Shown in pieces: positions 58,013-64,000 of a stretch of DNA of 64,000 nt; position 1 is the stretch's first letter, and every line of letters begins with the position of its first letter. A program made the position numbers and the translations under genes. The DNA is from Halopseudomonas yangmingensis (lineage in GTDB: Bacteria > Pseudomonadota > Gammaproteobacteria > Pseudomonadales > Pseudomonadaceae), in NCBI RefSeq assembly GCF_900114825.1, contig NZ_FOUI01000006.1, positions 1 through 64,000 on the forward strand, read 5' to 3'. The notes below the pieces were generated by a model, which worked only from the letters and a program-made list of their open reading frames with translations, ran no database searches and was not told where the DNA came from.

Positions 58013-59053
58013 TCAGGGCGCCGGATTGGGGTGGTCGCGATGCAGTGCCTCGAGTTCTTCCAGCAGCGCGTCACTTAGCCCCATATTGATGCTTCCCAGA
58101 TTGGTCTCGAGCTGGTCGAGATTGGTCGCGCCAATGATGTTGCTGGTAACGAAGGGTTGGCGATTGACGAAAGCCAGTGCCATCTGTGCCGGGTCCATGC
58201 CATGCCGCCGAGCCAGTTCAACATAGGCGCGGGTGGCGCGTACGGCCGCTTCCGATGTGTAGCGTGTGAATCGGCTGAAAAGTGTCAGGCGAGCGCCGGA
58301 GGGCTGGCGGCCGTCAAGGTATTTTCCGCTCAGGCTGCCGAAAGCCAGCGGTGAGTAGGCCAGCAGTCCTGTCTGTTCGCGAATGGCAATTTCGGCAAGA
58401 CCAACCTCAAAGCTGCGGTTAAGCAGGTTGTAGGGGTTCTGTATTGAGGCGATACGCGGCCAGCCACGGGTTTCGGCCAGGTGCAGGAAGCGCAGCACGC
58501 CCCAGGGCGTCTCGTTGGACAGGCCGATATGGCGAATCCGGCCGGCTTGTACTTCTGCGTCCAGTGCCTCGAGGGTGTCTTCTATCGCGGTAAGCTGTTC
58601 GTCGGCATTGTGGCGGTAGCCAAGGGTGCCGAAAAAGTTGGTGCTGCGGTCCGGCCAGTGCAGCTGATACAGATCTATATGGTCGGTTTGCAGTCGCTTC
58701 AGACTGCCATCGATGGCCGCCTTGAGGTGTTCGCGGACAAAGCGCGTACGACCGTCGCGTATATGCGGAAGCCATTCACCGGGGCCGGCGATCTTGCTGG
58801 CAATGATCCAGTCATTGCGGTTGCCGCGGGCGGTCATATAGTTGCCGATGATGGATTCTGTGGAGCCGACGGTTTCTGCGCGCGGGGGAACCGGATACAT
58901 CTCGGCGGTATCAATAAAGTTGATGCCGGCCTGGCGTGCGCGATCGATCTGCATAAAGGCATCGGCTTCGGTGTTTTGCTCGCCCCAGGTCATGCTGCCG
59001 AGACAGAGTGCGCTGACTTTGATGTCGGTACGGCCAAGCGGACGGTAGTGCAT
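58013..59053 (-). CDS. Aldo/keto reductase, Tas-like
   Basis: The 346-residue NADP-dependent TIM-barrel oxidoreductase resembles E. coli Tas: MHYRPLGRTDIKVSALCLGSMTWGEQNTEADAF, the catalytic Asp and Tyr in FIDTAEMYP, Lys in ASKIAGPG, His in YQLHWPDR, and C-terminal cofactor segment IIGATNLDQLETNL. The ATG at 59053 with an AGGAG ribosome site is used; the 77 upstream codons lie in the promoter region shared with rplM. It is followed by the GlxA-type regulator gene. Confidence 0.93.
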   Translation of the reverse strand: MHYRPLGRTDIKVSALCLGSMTWGEQNTEADAFMQIDRARQAGINFIDTAEMYPVPPRAETVGSTESIIGNYMTARGNRNDWIIASKIAGPGEWLPHIRDGRTRFVREHLKAAIDGSLKRLQTDHIDLYQLHWPDRSTNFFGTLGYRHNADEQLTAIEDTLEALDAEVQAGRIRHIGLSNETPWGVLRFLHLAETRGWPRIASIQNPYNLLNRSFEVGLAEIAIREQTGLLAYSPLAFGSLSGKYLDGRQPSGARLTLFSRFTRYTSEAAVRATRAYVELARRHGMDPAQMALAFVNRQPFVTSNIIGATNLDQLETNLGSINMGLSDALLEELEALHRDHPNPAP

Positions 59054-59120
59054 GCGGTAATTTCTCCTTGCGGGTCGGGGCTGCTGCGACAGTATCCTAC
59101 GAGAGGCTACAAATAAAAGG

Positions 59121-59199
59121 TTGTATTTTTTCTGGTGAAAGGCATAATGCGCGGCACTCTCGACAGGATGCCTGGGACTGCCGTTGCGGTTCCCTGTCG
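59121..59199 (+). promoter_or_regulatory. Upstream promoter and 5' hairpin in the rplM leader region
   Basis: TTGTAT (59121-59126) and CATAAT (59143-59148) are 16 bases apart. Next, CGACAGG (59161-59167) pairs with CCTGTCG (59193-59199), followed by GTGTTTT. This would put a stem-loop close to the 5' end of a transcript about 185 bases upstream of rplM. Whether it is a second rplM promoter, an attenuator or a small RNA is not clear. Confidence 0.4.
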
Positions 59200-59272
59200 G
59201 TGTTTTGCAACTCACGGATGCCACCCAGACCCACAGAGCCCCCACTGAGTGTCTGTGCACAGGCTTTGTTAC

Positions 59273-59301
59273 TTGTAAAAACACAACTCATTCTGTAAGA
59301 T
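59273..59301 (+). promoter_or_regulatory. rplM promoter
   Basis: TTGTAA (59273-59278) and TAAGAT (59296-59301) are separated by 17 bases, 41 bases before the rplM start. An AT-rich stretch surrounds them. Confidence 0.75.
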
Positions 59302-59342
59302 TCGCCCTCTTTAAATCAGAGCGGCCTCTGAGGCTAGGATTG

Positions 59343-59771
59343 ATGAAAACCTTCAGCGCCAAACCCGAAACCGTAAAACGTGATTGGTACGTCGTAGACG
59401 CCACAGGTCTGACCCTGGGTCGTCTGGCTACCGAAGTTGCCACGCGTCTGCGCGGCAAGCACAAGCCCGAATATACTCCGCACGTCGATACTGGCGACTA
59501 CATCGTCATCGTCAATGCCGAGAAGGTCCATGTGACCGGTGCCAAGGCTCAGGACAAGATCTACTACAGCCACTCGGGCTTTCCCGGTGGCATCAAGTCG
59601 ATCAGCTTCGAAAAGCTGATCCAGCGTGCTCCCGAGCGCGTGATCGAGATCGCAGTCAAGGGCATGCTGCCGAAGAACCCGCTGGGTCGCGCCATGTACC
59701 GCAAGCTCAAAGTGTACAAGGGTGAGGCTCATCCGCACACCGCACAGCAACCCCAAGAACTGAAGATCTGA
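59343..59771 (+). CDS. rplM: 50S ribosomal protein L13
   Basis: The 142-residue protein is uL13, an early 50S assembly protein. It starts [59 protein letters not shown] in family fashion and contains the signature [14 protein letters not shown] segment ([23 protein letters not shown]). The ATG at 59343 is chosen over upstream in-frame codons, which lie in the promoter region. rpsI follows 13 bases later. Confidence 0.98.
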   Translation: MKTFSAKPETVKRDWYVVDATGLTLGRLATEVATRLRGKHKPEYTPHVDTGDYIVIVNAEKVHVTGAKAQDKIYYSHSGFPGGIKSISFEKLIQRAPERVIEIAVKGMLPKNPLGRAMYRKLKVYKGEAHPHTAQQPQELKI

Positions 59772-59784
59772 CAGGAGCTCACCA

Positions 59785-60177
59785 ATGTCGGCGACACAAA
59801 ACTACGGTACTGGCCGTCGTAAAACCGCCACCGCTCGCGTGTTCCTGCGTCCGGGTGCTGGCAATATTTCTATCAACAACCGCAGTCTGGACAACTTCTT
59901 TGGCCGCGAGACCGCCCGTATGGTGGTTCGCCAGCCGCTGGAGCTGACCGACAGTCTGAACAAGTTCGATGTCTACGTCACCGTCAAGGGTGGCGGCATC
60001 AGCGGTCAGGCCGGCGCGATCCGTCACGGCATTACCCGTGCCCTGATGGAGTATGACGAAACCCTGCGTGGCGATCTGCGTCGTGCCGGCTTCGTTACTC
60101 GCGATGCCCGTGAGGTTGAGCGTAAGAAGGTCGGTCTGCGTAAAGCACGCAAGCGTCCGCAATACTCCAAGCGCTGA
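59785..60177 (+). CDS. rpsI: 30S ribosomal protein S9
   Basis: The 130-residue protein is uS9. It has [18 protein letters not shown] at the start, [19 protein letters not shown], and the conserved basic C-terminus [18 protein letters not shown] that reaches the P-site tRNA. AGGAGCTC precedes the start. It forms the rplM-rpsI operon, closed by the terminator at 60202. Confidence 0.98.
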   Translation: MSATQNYGTGRRKTATARVFLRPGAGNISINNRSLDNFFGRETARMVVRQPLELTDSLNKFDVYVTVKGGGISGQAGAIRHGITRALMEYDETLRGDLRRAGFVTRDAREVERKKVGLRKARKRPQYSKR

Positions 60178-60201
60178 TATCTCCGCGCAGTGGATGTACG
60201 C

Positions 60202-60229
60202 AACGCCCAGCCAATGGCTGGGCGTTTTC
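60202..60229 (+). terminator. Intrinsic terminator of rplM-rpsI
   Basis: AACGCCCAGCC (60202-60212) pairs perfectly with 60216-60226, loop AAT, followed by a short T run. It insulates the pet operon. Confidence 0.9.
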
Positions 60230-60284
60230 GTGTCTGAAGCCTGCGACACTTTGCCTGCAATAGCTCTGAAATGCGCTGTTCGCC

Positions 60285-60360
60285 TTGTAATGCAAGGGCC
60301 ATTTCATTACCATCAATTTCATTTTTTGCAGGCAGTTCAAAACCTCTACAAGGGCCCTTG
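60285..60360 (+). promoter_or_regulatory. petA promoter region with a 12-bp palindrome
   Basis: TTGTAA (60285-60290) and TACCAT (60308-60313) are separated by 17 bases and may be the pet promoter. CAAGGGCCCTTG (60349-60360) is a perfect palindrome in the leader, 32 bases before petA, and a partial copy GCAAGGGCC lies at 60292-60300 in the promoter spacer. A regulatory protein binding both is possible; no known family is recognised. Confidence 0.4.
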
Positions 60361-60392
60361 AGGGTCTGATTTAGCTGATGGGAGACGACTGG

Positions 60393-60986
60393 ATGAGTAA
60401 TGACGGCGTAAATAACGGCCGGCGTCGCTTCCTGGTTGCAGCCACCTCTGTGGTGGGTGCGGCCGGAGCCGTGGGAGCAGCAGTACCCTTTGTCGGGTCC
60501 TGGTTTCCGAGCGCCAGGGCCAAGGCGGCAGGTGCGCCGGTACGGGTGAATATCAGCAAGATCGAACCGGGTCAGCAGATCGTAGCCGAATGGCGCGGCC
60601 AGCCCATGTTCGTCTCGCGACGCACCCCTGAGGCCCTTGCCATGCTGGAACAGATGGAAGGCGTACTGGCAGATCCGGACTCAAAGGCTTCAGATCAGCC
60701 TTCTTATGTGGATCCCAAACATCGGGCTATCAATGCCGAACTGCTAGTGGTTGTCGGCATCTGCACCCATCTTGGCTGCTCTCCGCTGTTCCGTCCGGAA
60801 GTCGCCTCGGTTGATATGGGGCCGGACTGGAAAGGCGGCTATTTCTGCCCTTGTCACGGTTCCTCCTACGACATGGCCGGCCGTGTGTTCCGCTCCCAGC
60901 CGGCACCGCTGAACCTGCCGGTTCCCCCGCATTCCTATGAAACCGACGATGTGATCATCATCGGTGTGGATCAGGAGACCGCCTGA
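60393..60986 (+). CDS. petA: Ubiquinol-cytochrome c reductase iron-sulfur (Rieske) subunit
   Basis: The Rieske subunit of the cytochrome bc1 complex has 197 residues. It begins with a Tat-type twin-arginine anchor (NNGRRRFLVAATSVVGAAGAVGAAVPF) that stays as the membrane helix. The [2Fe-2S] ligands are in CTHLGCSP and CPCHGSSYD. ATG 60393 has GGAG at the proper distance and the MSNDGVNNGRRR start of Pseudomonas homologues; ATG 60378 would add five residues. Its stop shares one base with petB. Confidence 0.97.
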   Translation: MSNDGVNNGRRRFLVAATSVVGAAGAVGAAVPFVGSWFPSARAKAAGAPVRVNISKIEPGQQIVAEWRGQPMFVSRRTPEALAMLEQMEGVLADPDSKASDQPSYVDPKHRAINAELLVVVGICTHLGCSPLFRPEVASVDMGPDWKGGYFCPCHGSSYDMAGRVFRSQPAPLNLPVPPHSYETDDVIIIGVDQETA

Positions 60987-62209
60987 TGAGCAAACTGATG
61001 AACTGGGTTAACGAGCGTATGGCGGTCAGCAAGGTGATCGAAGATCACCTGACCAAGTACTACGCGCCGAAAAACTTCAACTTTTTCTACTTCTTTGGCT
61101 CCCTGGCCATGCTGGTACTGGTCAACCAGATCGTTACCGGTATCTGGCTGACCATGAGCTACGAGCCTTCTGGTGCCGGCGCCTTTGCCTCCATCGAATA
61201 CATCATGCGTGATGTTGAATACGGCTGGCTGCTACGCTACCTGCACTCGACCGGCGCTTCGGCGTTCTTCGTGGTGGTCTACCTGCACATGCTGCGTGGC
61301 CTGATGTACGGTTCCTACCAGAAGCCGCGCGAGCTTATCTGGCTGTTCGGCATGCTGATTTACCTGGTACTGATGGCTGAGGCCTTCATGGGTTATCTGC
61401 TGCCCTGGGGGCAGATGTCCTACTGGGGTGCCCAGGTGATCATTTCGCTGTTTGGTGCCATCCCCTTCATTGGTCCGGATCTGGCCCAGTGGGTGCGTGG
61501 TGACTACCTGATCTCCGGCATTACCCTGAACCGCTTCTTTGCGCTGCACGTGATCGCCCTGCCGATCGTATTGCTGGGTCTGGTGGTACTGCACATCATC
61601 GCCCTGCATGAAGTCGGCTCAAACAACCCGGACGGTATCGATATCAAGAAGCACAAGGATGCCAACGGTGTACCGCTGGACGGCATTCCGTTCCATCCGT
61701 ACTACACCGTCAAGGATATTGTCGGCGTGGTGGTGTTCCTGTTCGTGTTCTGCACCGTGGTGTTCTTCTTCCCGGAAATGGGCGGCTACTTCCTTGAGAA
61801 GCCCAACTTCGAGATTGCCAACCCGCTGAAGACGCCTGACCACATTGCTCCGGTATGGTACTTCACGCCCTTCTACGCGATTCTGCGTGCAGTGCCGGCG
61901 ATTGGTGGTTCGGCCTTCCCAGGTGTATTGGCGATGGGTGCCGCCATTGCTGTGCTGTTCGTGCTGCCCTGGCTGGATCGCAGCCCGGTTCGCTCGATCC
62001 GCTACAAGGGCTGGATGAGCAAGCTGTGGCTGGTGATCTTCTGCGTATGCTTCGTGATCCTCGGTATTCTGGGTGCTATTCCCTCTACCCCGATTCGCAC
62101 GCTGGTTTCGCAGATCTGCACCGTACTGTATTTCGCGTTCTTCTTCCTGATGCCGTTCTATACCCGGATGGAGAAGACAAAACCCGTTCCGGAGAGGGTT
62201 ACAGGCTAA
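60986..62209 (+). CDS. petB: Ubiquinol-cytochrome c reductase cytochrome b subunit
   Basis: Cytochrome b carries hemes bL and bH and the two quinone sites. The 407-residue protein has eight membrane helices, heme-ligand histidines in helices II and IV (LRYLHSTGASAFFVVVYLHMLRG and FALHVIALPIVLLGLVVLHIIALHE), and the Qo-site LPWGQMSYWGAQV. The expected PEWY motif of the Qo site is PVWY in this protein (HIAPVWYFTPFYAILR). It overlaps petA by one base and shares a base with the petC start. Confidence 0.97.
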   Translation: MSKLMNWVNERMAVSKVIEDHLTKYYAPKNFNFFYFFGSLAMLVLVNQIVTGIWLTMSYEPSGAGAFASIEYIMRDVEYGWLLRYLHSTGASAFFVVVYLHMLRGLMYGSYQKPRELIWLFGMLIYLVLMAEAFMGYLLPWGQMSYWGAQVIISLFGAIPFIGPDLAQWVRGDYLISGITLNRFFALHVIALPIVLLGLVVLHIIALHEVGSNNPDGIDIKKHKDANGVPLDGIPFHPYYTVKDIVGVVVFLFVFCTVVFFFPEMGGYFLEKPNFEIANPLKTPDHIAPVWYFTPFYAILRAVPAIGGSAFPGVLAMGAAIAVLFVLPWLDRSPVRSIRYKGWMSKLWLVIFCVCFVILGILGAIPSTPIRTLVSQICTVLYFAFFFLMPFYTRMEKTKPVPERVTG

Positions 62210-62988
62210 TGAAAAAGCATATTCTTGCCCTGGTATTCGCGCTGCTGCCATGCATCGCGCTGGCAGCGCCGAGCAACTATCCGCTGGAAAAGGCCAATGT
62301 CGATCTGCGTGACAAGGCAGCCCTGCAGGACGGCCTGCGCACCTTCGTCAACTTCTGCATGGGCTGCCACTCGGCCCAATACCAGCGTTACGAGCGTGTT
62401 GCCACCGATCTCGGCATCCCTGAAGAGGTGATGATGGAGAACGTGGTGTTCACCGACGGTACGCTGATCGGCGAGCACATGAGGATCGGCATGCGCGAGC
62501 GTGATGCCAAGCAGTTCTTTGGTGCTGCGCCGCCGGATCTGACCATGGTGGCACGTGTGCGTGGTGAGGACTGGCTGTACACATACATGAAGACTTTCTA
62601 CGAGGATCAGTCGCGCCCGTTCGGTGCCAACAATCTGGTGTTCCCGAATGTTGGTATGCCGAATGTCCTGGCCGAATTGCAGGGTCGGGTGGTGATGGGT
62701 TGTGCGCCAGTCGAAGTGCGTGATGGCCGCAAGGTCCAGCGTGACCCGCTGACCGGTGATGCCCTCAAGGAAGAGCAGTGTGATGTGCTCACAGTTGTGG
62801 AAGAGGGCGCGATGAGTGCCGAGGAGTTCGATACCACTGTTCGTAATCTGGTATCTTTCCTGGCTTACTCGGCGGACCCGATCAAGCTCGAGCGTCACCG
62901 CATTGGTATCTATGTTCTGCTTTATCTGGCCTTCCTGTTCGTGTTTGCCTACCTGCTCAAGCGTGAGTACTGGCGCGACGTGCACTAA
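62209..62988 (+). CDS. petC: Ubiquinol-cytochrome c reductase cytochrome c1 subunit
   Basis: Cytochrome c1 passes electrons from the Rieske centre to cytochrome c. The 259-residue precursor has a cleavable signal peptide (HILALVFALLPCIALA), the heme c site CMGCH (about residue 48), and the axial methionine region. A single C-terminal anchor helix (IGIYVLLYLAFLFVFAYLLKREYW, about 230-253) ends it. The start ATG at 62209 overlaps the petB stop. A terminator follows. Confidence 0.96.
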   Translation: MKKHILALVFALLPCIALAAPSNYPLEKANVDLRDKAALQDGLRTFVNFCMGCHSAQYQRYERVATDLGIPEEVMMENVVFTDGTLIGEHMRIGMRERDAKQFFGAAPPDLTMVARVRGEDWLYTYMKTFYEDQSRPFGANNLVFPNVGMPNVLAELQGRVVMGCAPVEVRDGRKVQRDPLTGDALKEEQCDVLTVVEEGAMSAEEFDTTVRNLVSFLAYSADPIKLERHRIGIYVLLYLAFLFVFAYLLKREYWRDVH

Positions 62989-63010
62989 GGCGGTCAGTTG
63001 TATCCAGTGA

Positions 63011-63044
63011 AAGCCATGCGCCCTTCGGGGCGCATGGCTTTTTT
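63011..63044 (+). terminator. Intrinsic terminator of the petABC operon
   Basis: AAGCCATGCGCCC (63011-63023) pairs with GGGCGCATGGCTT (63028-63040) around a TTCG tetraloop, followed by TTTT. TATAAT at 63049-63054 immediately after is probably the -10 of sspA; no clear -35 precedes it. Confidence 0.93.
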
Positions 63045-63121
63045 GCGTTATAATGCCGGCCCCGCAGCATTAGCCAGCCATTCGGGCAGGCTGTTGAGGC
63101 AGATCGTATGAGGGTTCAACT

Positions 63122-63751
63122 ATGGGCGTAACTGCCAACAAGCGTTCGACGATGGCATTCTTTTCCGATCCAAAAGATCACAACAGCCACAGGGTGCGGC
63201 TGGTGCTGGCGGAAAAGGGTGTGAATGTCGAGATTATTGATGTTGACCCTGTGCAGATGCCGGACGAGCTACTGGAAAACAATCCTTACGCCTCTTTGCC
63301 GACACTGCTCGATCGTGACCTGGCGCTGTATGAGTCAAAAGTCATCATGGAGTACCTTGATGAGCGCTACCCGCATCCACCGCTCATGCCTGTGTATCCG
63401 GTGGCTCGGGCCAACACCCGCTTGTTGATGTACCGTGTCGAACGCGATTGGTGTGAACCCATGGGGCGCCTGCTCACAGAAAAGATGCCGGAGAGCAAAC
63501 GGGAGCAGCTACGCAAGGAGTTGCGTGAGAGTCTGGTGGGTGTCGCGCCGGTATTTGCCGAGATGCCATTCTTCATGAGTGACGAATTCAGTCTGGTGGA
63601 TTGTTGCCTGGCCCCGATTCTCTGGCGCTTGCCGCTGGCCGGTATCGAATTGCCGCGACAGGCCAAGCCGCTGCAGCAATACATGGAGCGGTTGTTTGCG
63701 CGTGACAGCTTCAAGGCCAGTCTGTCGTCCTTTGAGCGCGACCTGCAGTAA
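63122..63751 (+). CDS. sspA: Stringent starvation protein A
   Basis: SspA is a glutathione-transferase-fold protein that binds RNA polymerase and controls stationary-phase and virulence genes. The 209-residue protein has an N-terminal thioredoxin-like domain ([59 protein letters not shown]) and a C-terminal helical domain ending with [22 protein letters not shown]. sspB starts ten bases after its stop. Confidence 0.95.
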   Translation: MGVTANKRSTMAFFSDPKDHNSHRVRLVLAEKGVNVEIIDVDPVQMPDELLENNPYASLPTLLDRDLALYESKVIMEYLDERYPHPPLMPVYPVARANTRLLMYRVERDWCEPMGRLLTEKMPESKREQLRKELRESLVGVAPVFAEMPFFMSDEFSLVDCCLAPILWRLPLAGIELPRQAKPLQQYMERLFARDSFKASLSSFERDLQ

Positions 63752-63761
63752 GGAGAAAAGC

Positions 63762-64000
63762 ATGCACGAGATGACCTCTAGCCGGCCTTATTTGCTGCGT
63801 GCCCTGCACGAGTGGATTCTGGACAATGACTGCACGCCCTACCTGCTGGTCAATGCAGGCTACCCCGGTTGCAGTGTGCCTGAGGGGTTTATCGAGGACG
63901 GACAGATAGTCTTTAACCTGTCTCCGGGTGCCGTGCGTGATCTGAACATGGATAACCAGTGGGTGATCTTCAATGGCCGTTTTGGCGGTGTGGCGAGGCA
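63762..64000 (+). CDS. sspB: ClpXP adaptor/stringent starvation protein B (3' end outside window)
   Basis: SspB delivers ssrA-tagged proteins to ClpXP. The visible 79 codons give SSRPYLLRALHEWILDNDCTPYLLVNA and FNLSPGAVRDLNMDNQWVIFNGRFGGVAR, matching the substrate-binding domain of E. coli SspB. ATG 63762 has AAGGAG seven bases upstream; a second ATG lies three codons inside. The acidic ClpX-docking tail lies beyond the window. Confidence 0.93.
   Translation, partial: MHEMTSSRPYLLRALHEWILDNDCTPYLLVNAGYPGCSVPEGFIEDGQIVFNLSPGAVRDLNMDNQWVIFNGRFGGVAR

Overview
The window is a gene-dense stretch of chromosome from a gamma-proteobacterium of the Pseudomonadaceae, probably a Pseudomonas or Halopseudomonas-like lineage. 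This rests on the Pseudomonas-type 5S rRNA, on blocks whose order matches what I recall of Pseudomonas chromosomes (tRNA-Leu/queA-tgt-yajC-secDF-suhB-trmJ-cysE; ndk-rlmN-pilF-rodZ-ispG-hisS-yfgM-bamB-der; xseA-guaB-guaA; zapG/zapE-rplM-rpsI-petABC-sspAB), and on protein-level resemblance throughout. I saw no insertion sequence, prophage, integrase or CRISPR array.

Layout. 1-400: end of an rRNA operon (23S end, spacer, 5S, terminator). 415-8300: an acyl-CoA ligase, then a + strand run with a type-I 2-isopropylmalate synthase, a DNA polymerase III psi-like protein (holD), rimI, a beta-carbonic anhydrase, a homoisocitrate-dehydrogenase-like enzyme, a metallo-beta-lactamase-fold hydrolase and an OmpA-type lipoprotein. 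8315-12616 (-): acyltransferase, pta, ackA. 12780-19726: FKBP isomerase, a NemR-like TetR repressor with an Old Yellow Enzyme gene and shared operator sequence, glycosyltransferase, cysZ-like gene, peroxiredoxin, thioredoxin reductase, small lipoprotein. 19838-25459: tRNA-Leu(CAA), queA-tgt and yajC-secD-secF. 25515-28238: a Crp/Fnr regulator divergent from a DUF2892 membrane protein, a TDT-family transporter and a YiiM-like MOSC protein. 28248-31943: suhB, trmJ, cysE and an iscS-like gene standing without the rest of the isc operon. 32098-41239: ndk to der. 41279-45374 (-): second (type-II) leuA, M23 peptidase, xseA. 45512-48674: guaBA. 48778-54985 (-): Tat-exported PhoX-type protein, and an Mla-like lipid ABC transporter operon headed by zapG. 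55169-64000: hydrolase, zapE, GlxA-type regulator and aldo/keto reductase, rplM-rpsI, petABC, sspA and a truncated sspB.

How the genes fit together: most of the window is housekeeping (translation, tRNA modification, protein export, GTP synthesis, respiration, envelope biogenesis). The points deserving attention are (i) an iscS-like gene between cysE and ndk with iscR, iscUA, hscBA, fdx and iscX absent, whose product lacks the C-terminal tail that E. coli IscS uses to bind IscU; (ii) a second leucine-pathway-like pair, a type-I LeuA and a homoisocitrate-dehydrogenase-like enzyme with leucine at the position of the specificity arginine; (iii) two legible regulatory circuits, NemR-like/OYE and Crp-like/DUF2892; and (iv) several embedded terminators, including one built into the end of a coding region and one in the leader of der. 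No wholly new multi-gene system was evident.
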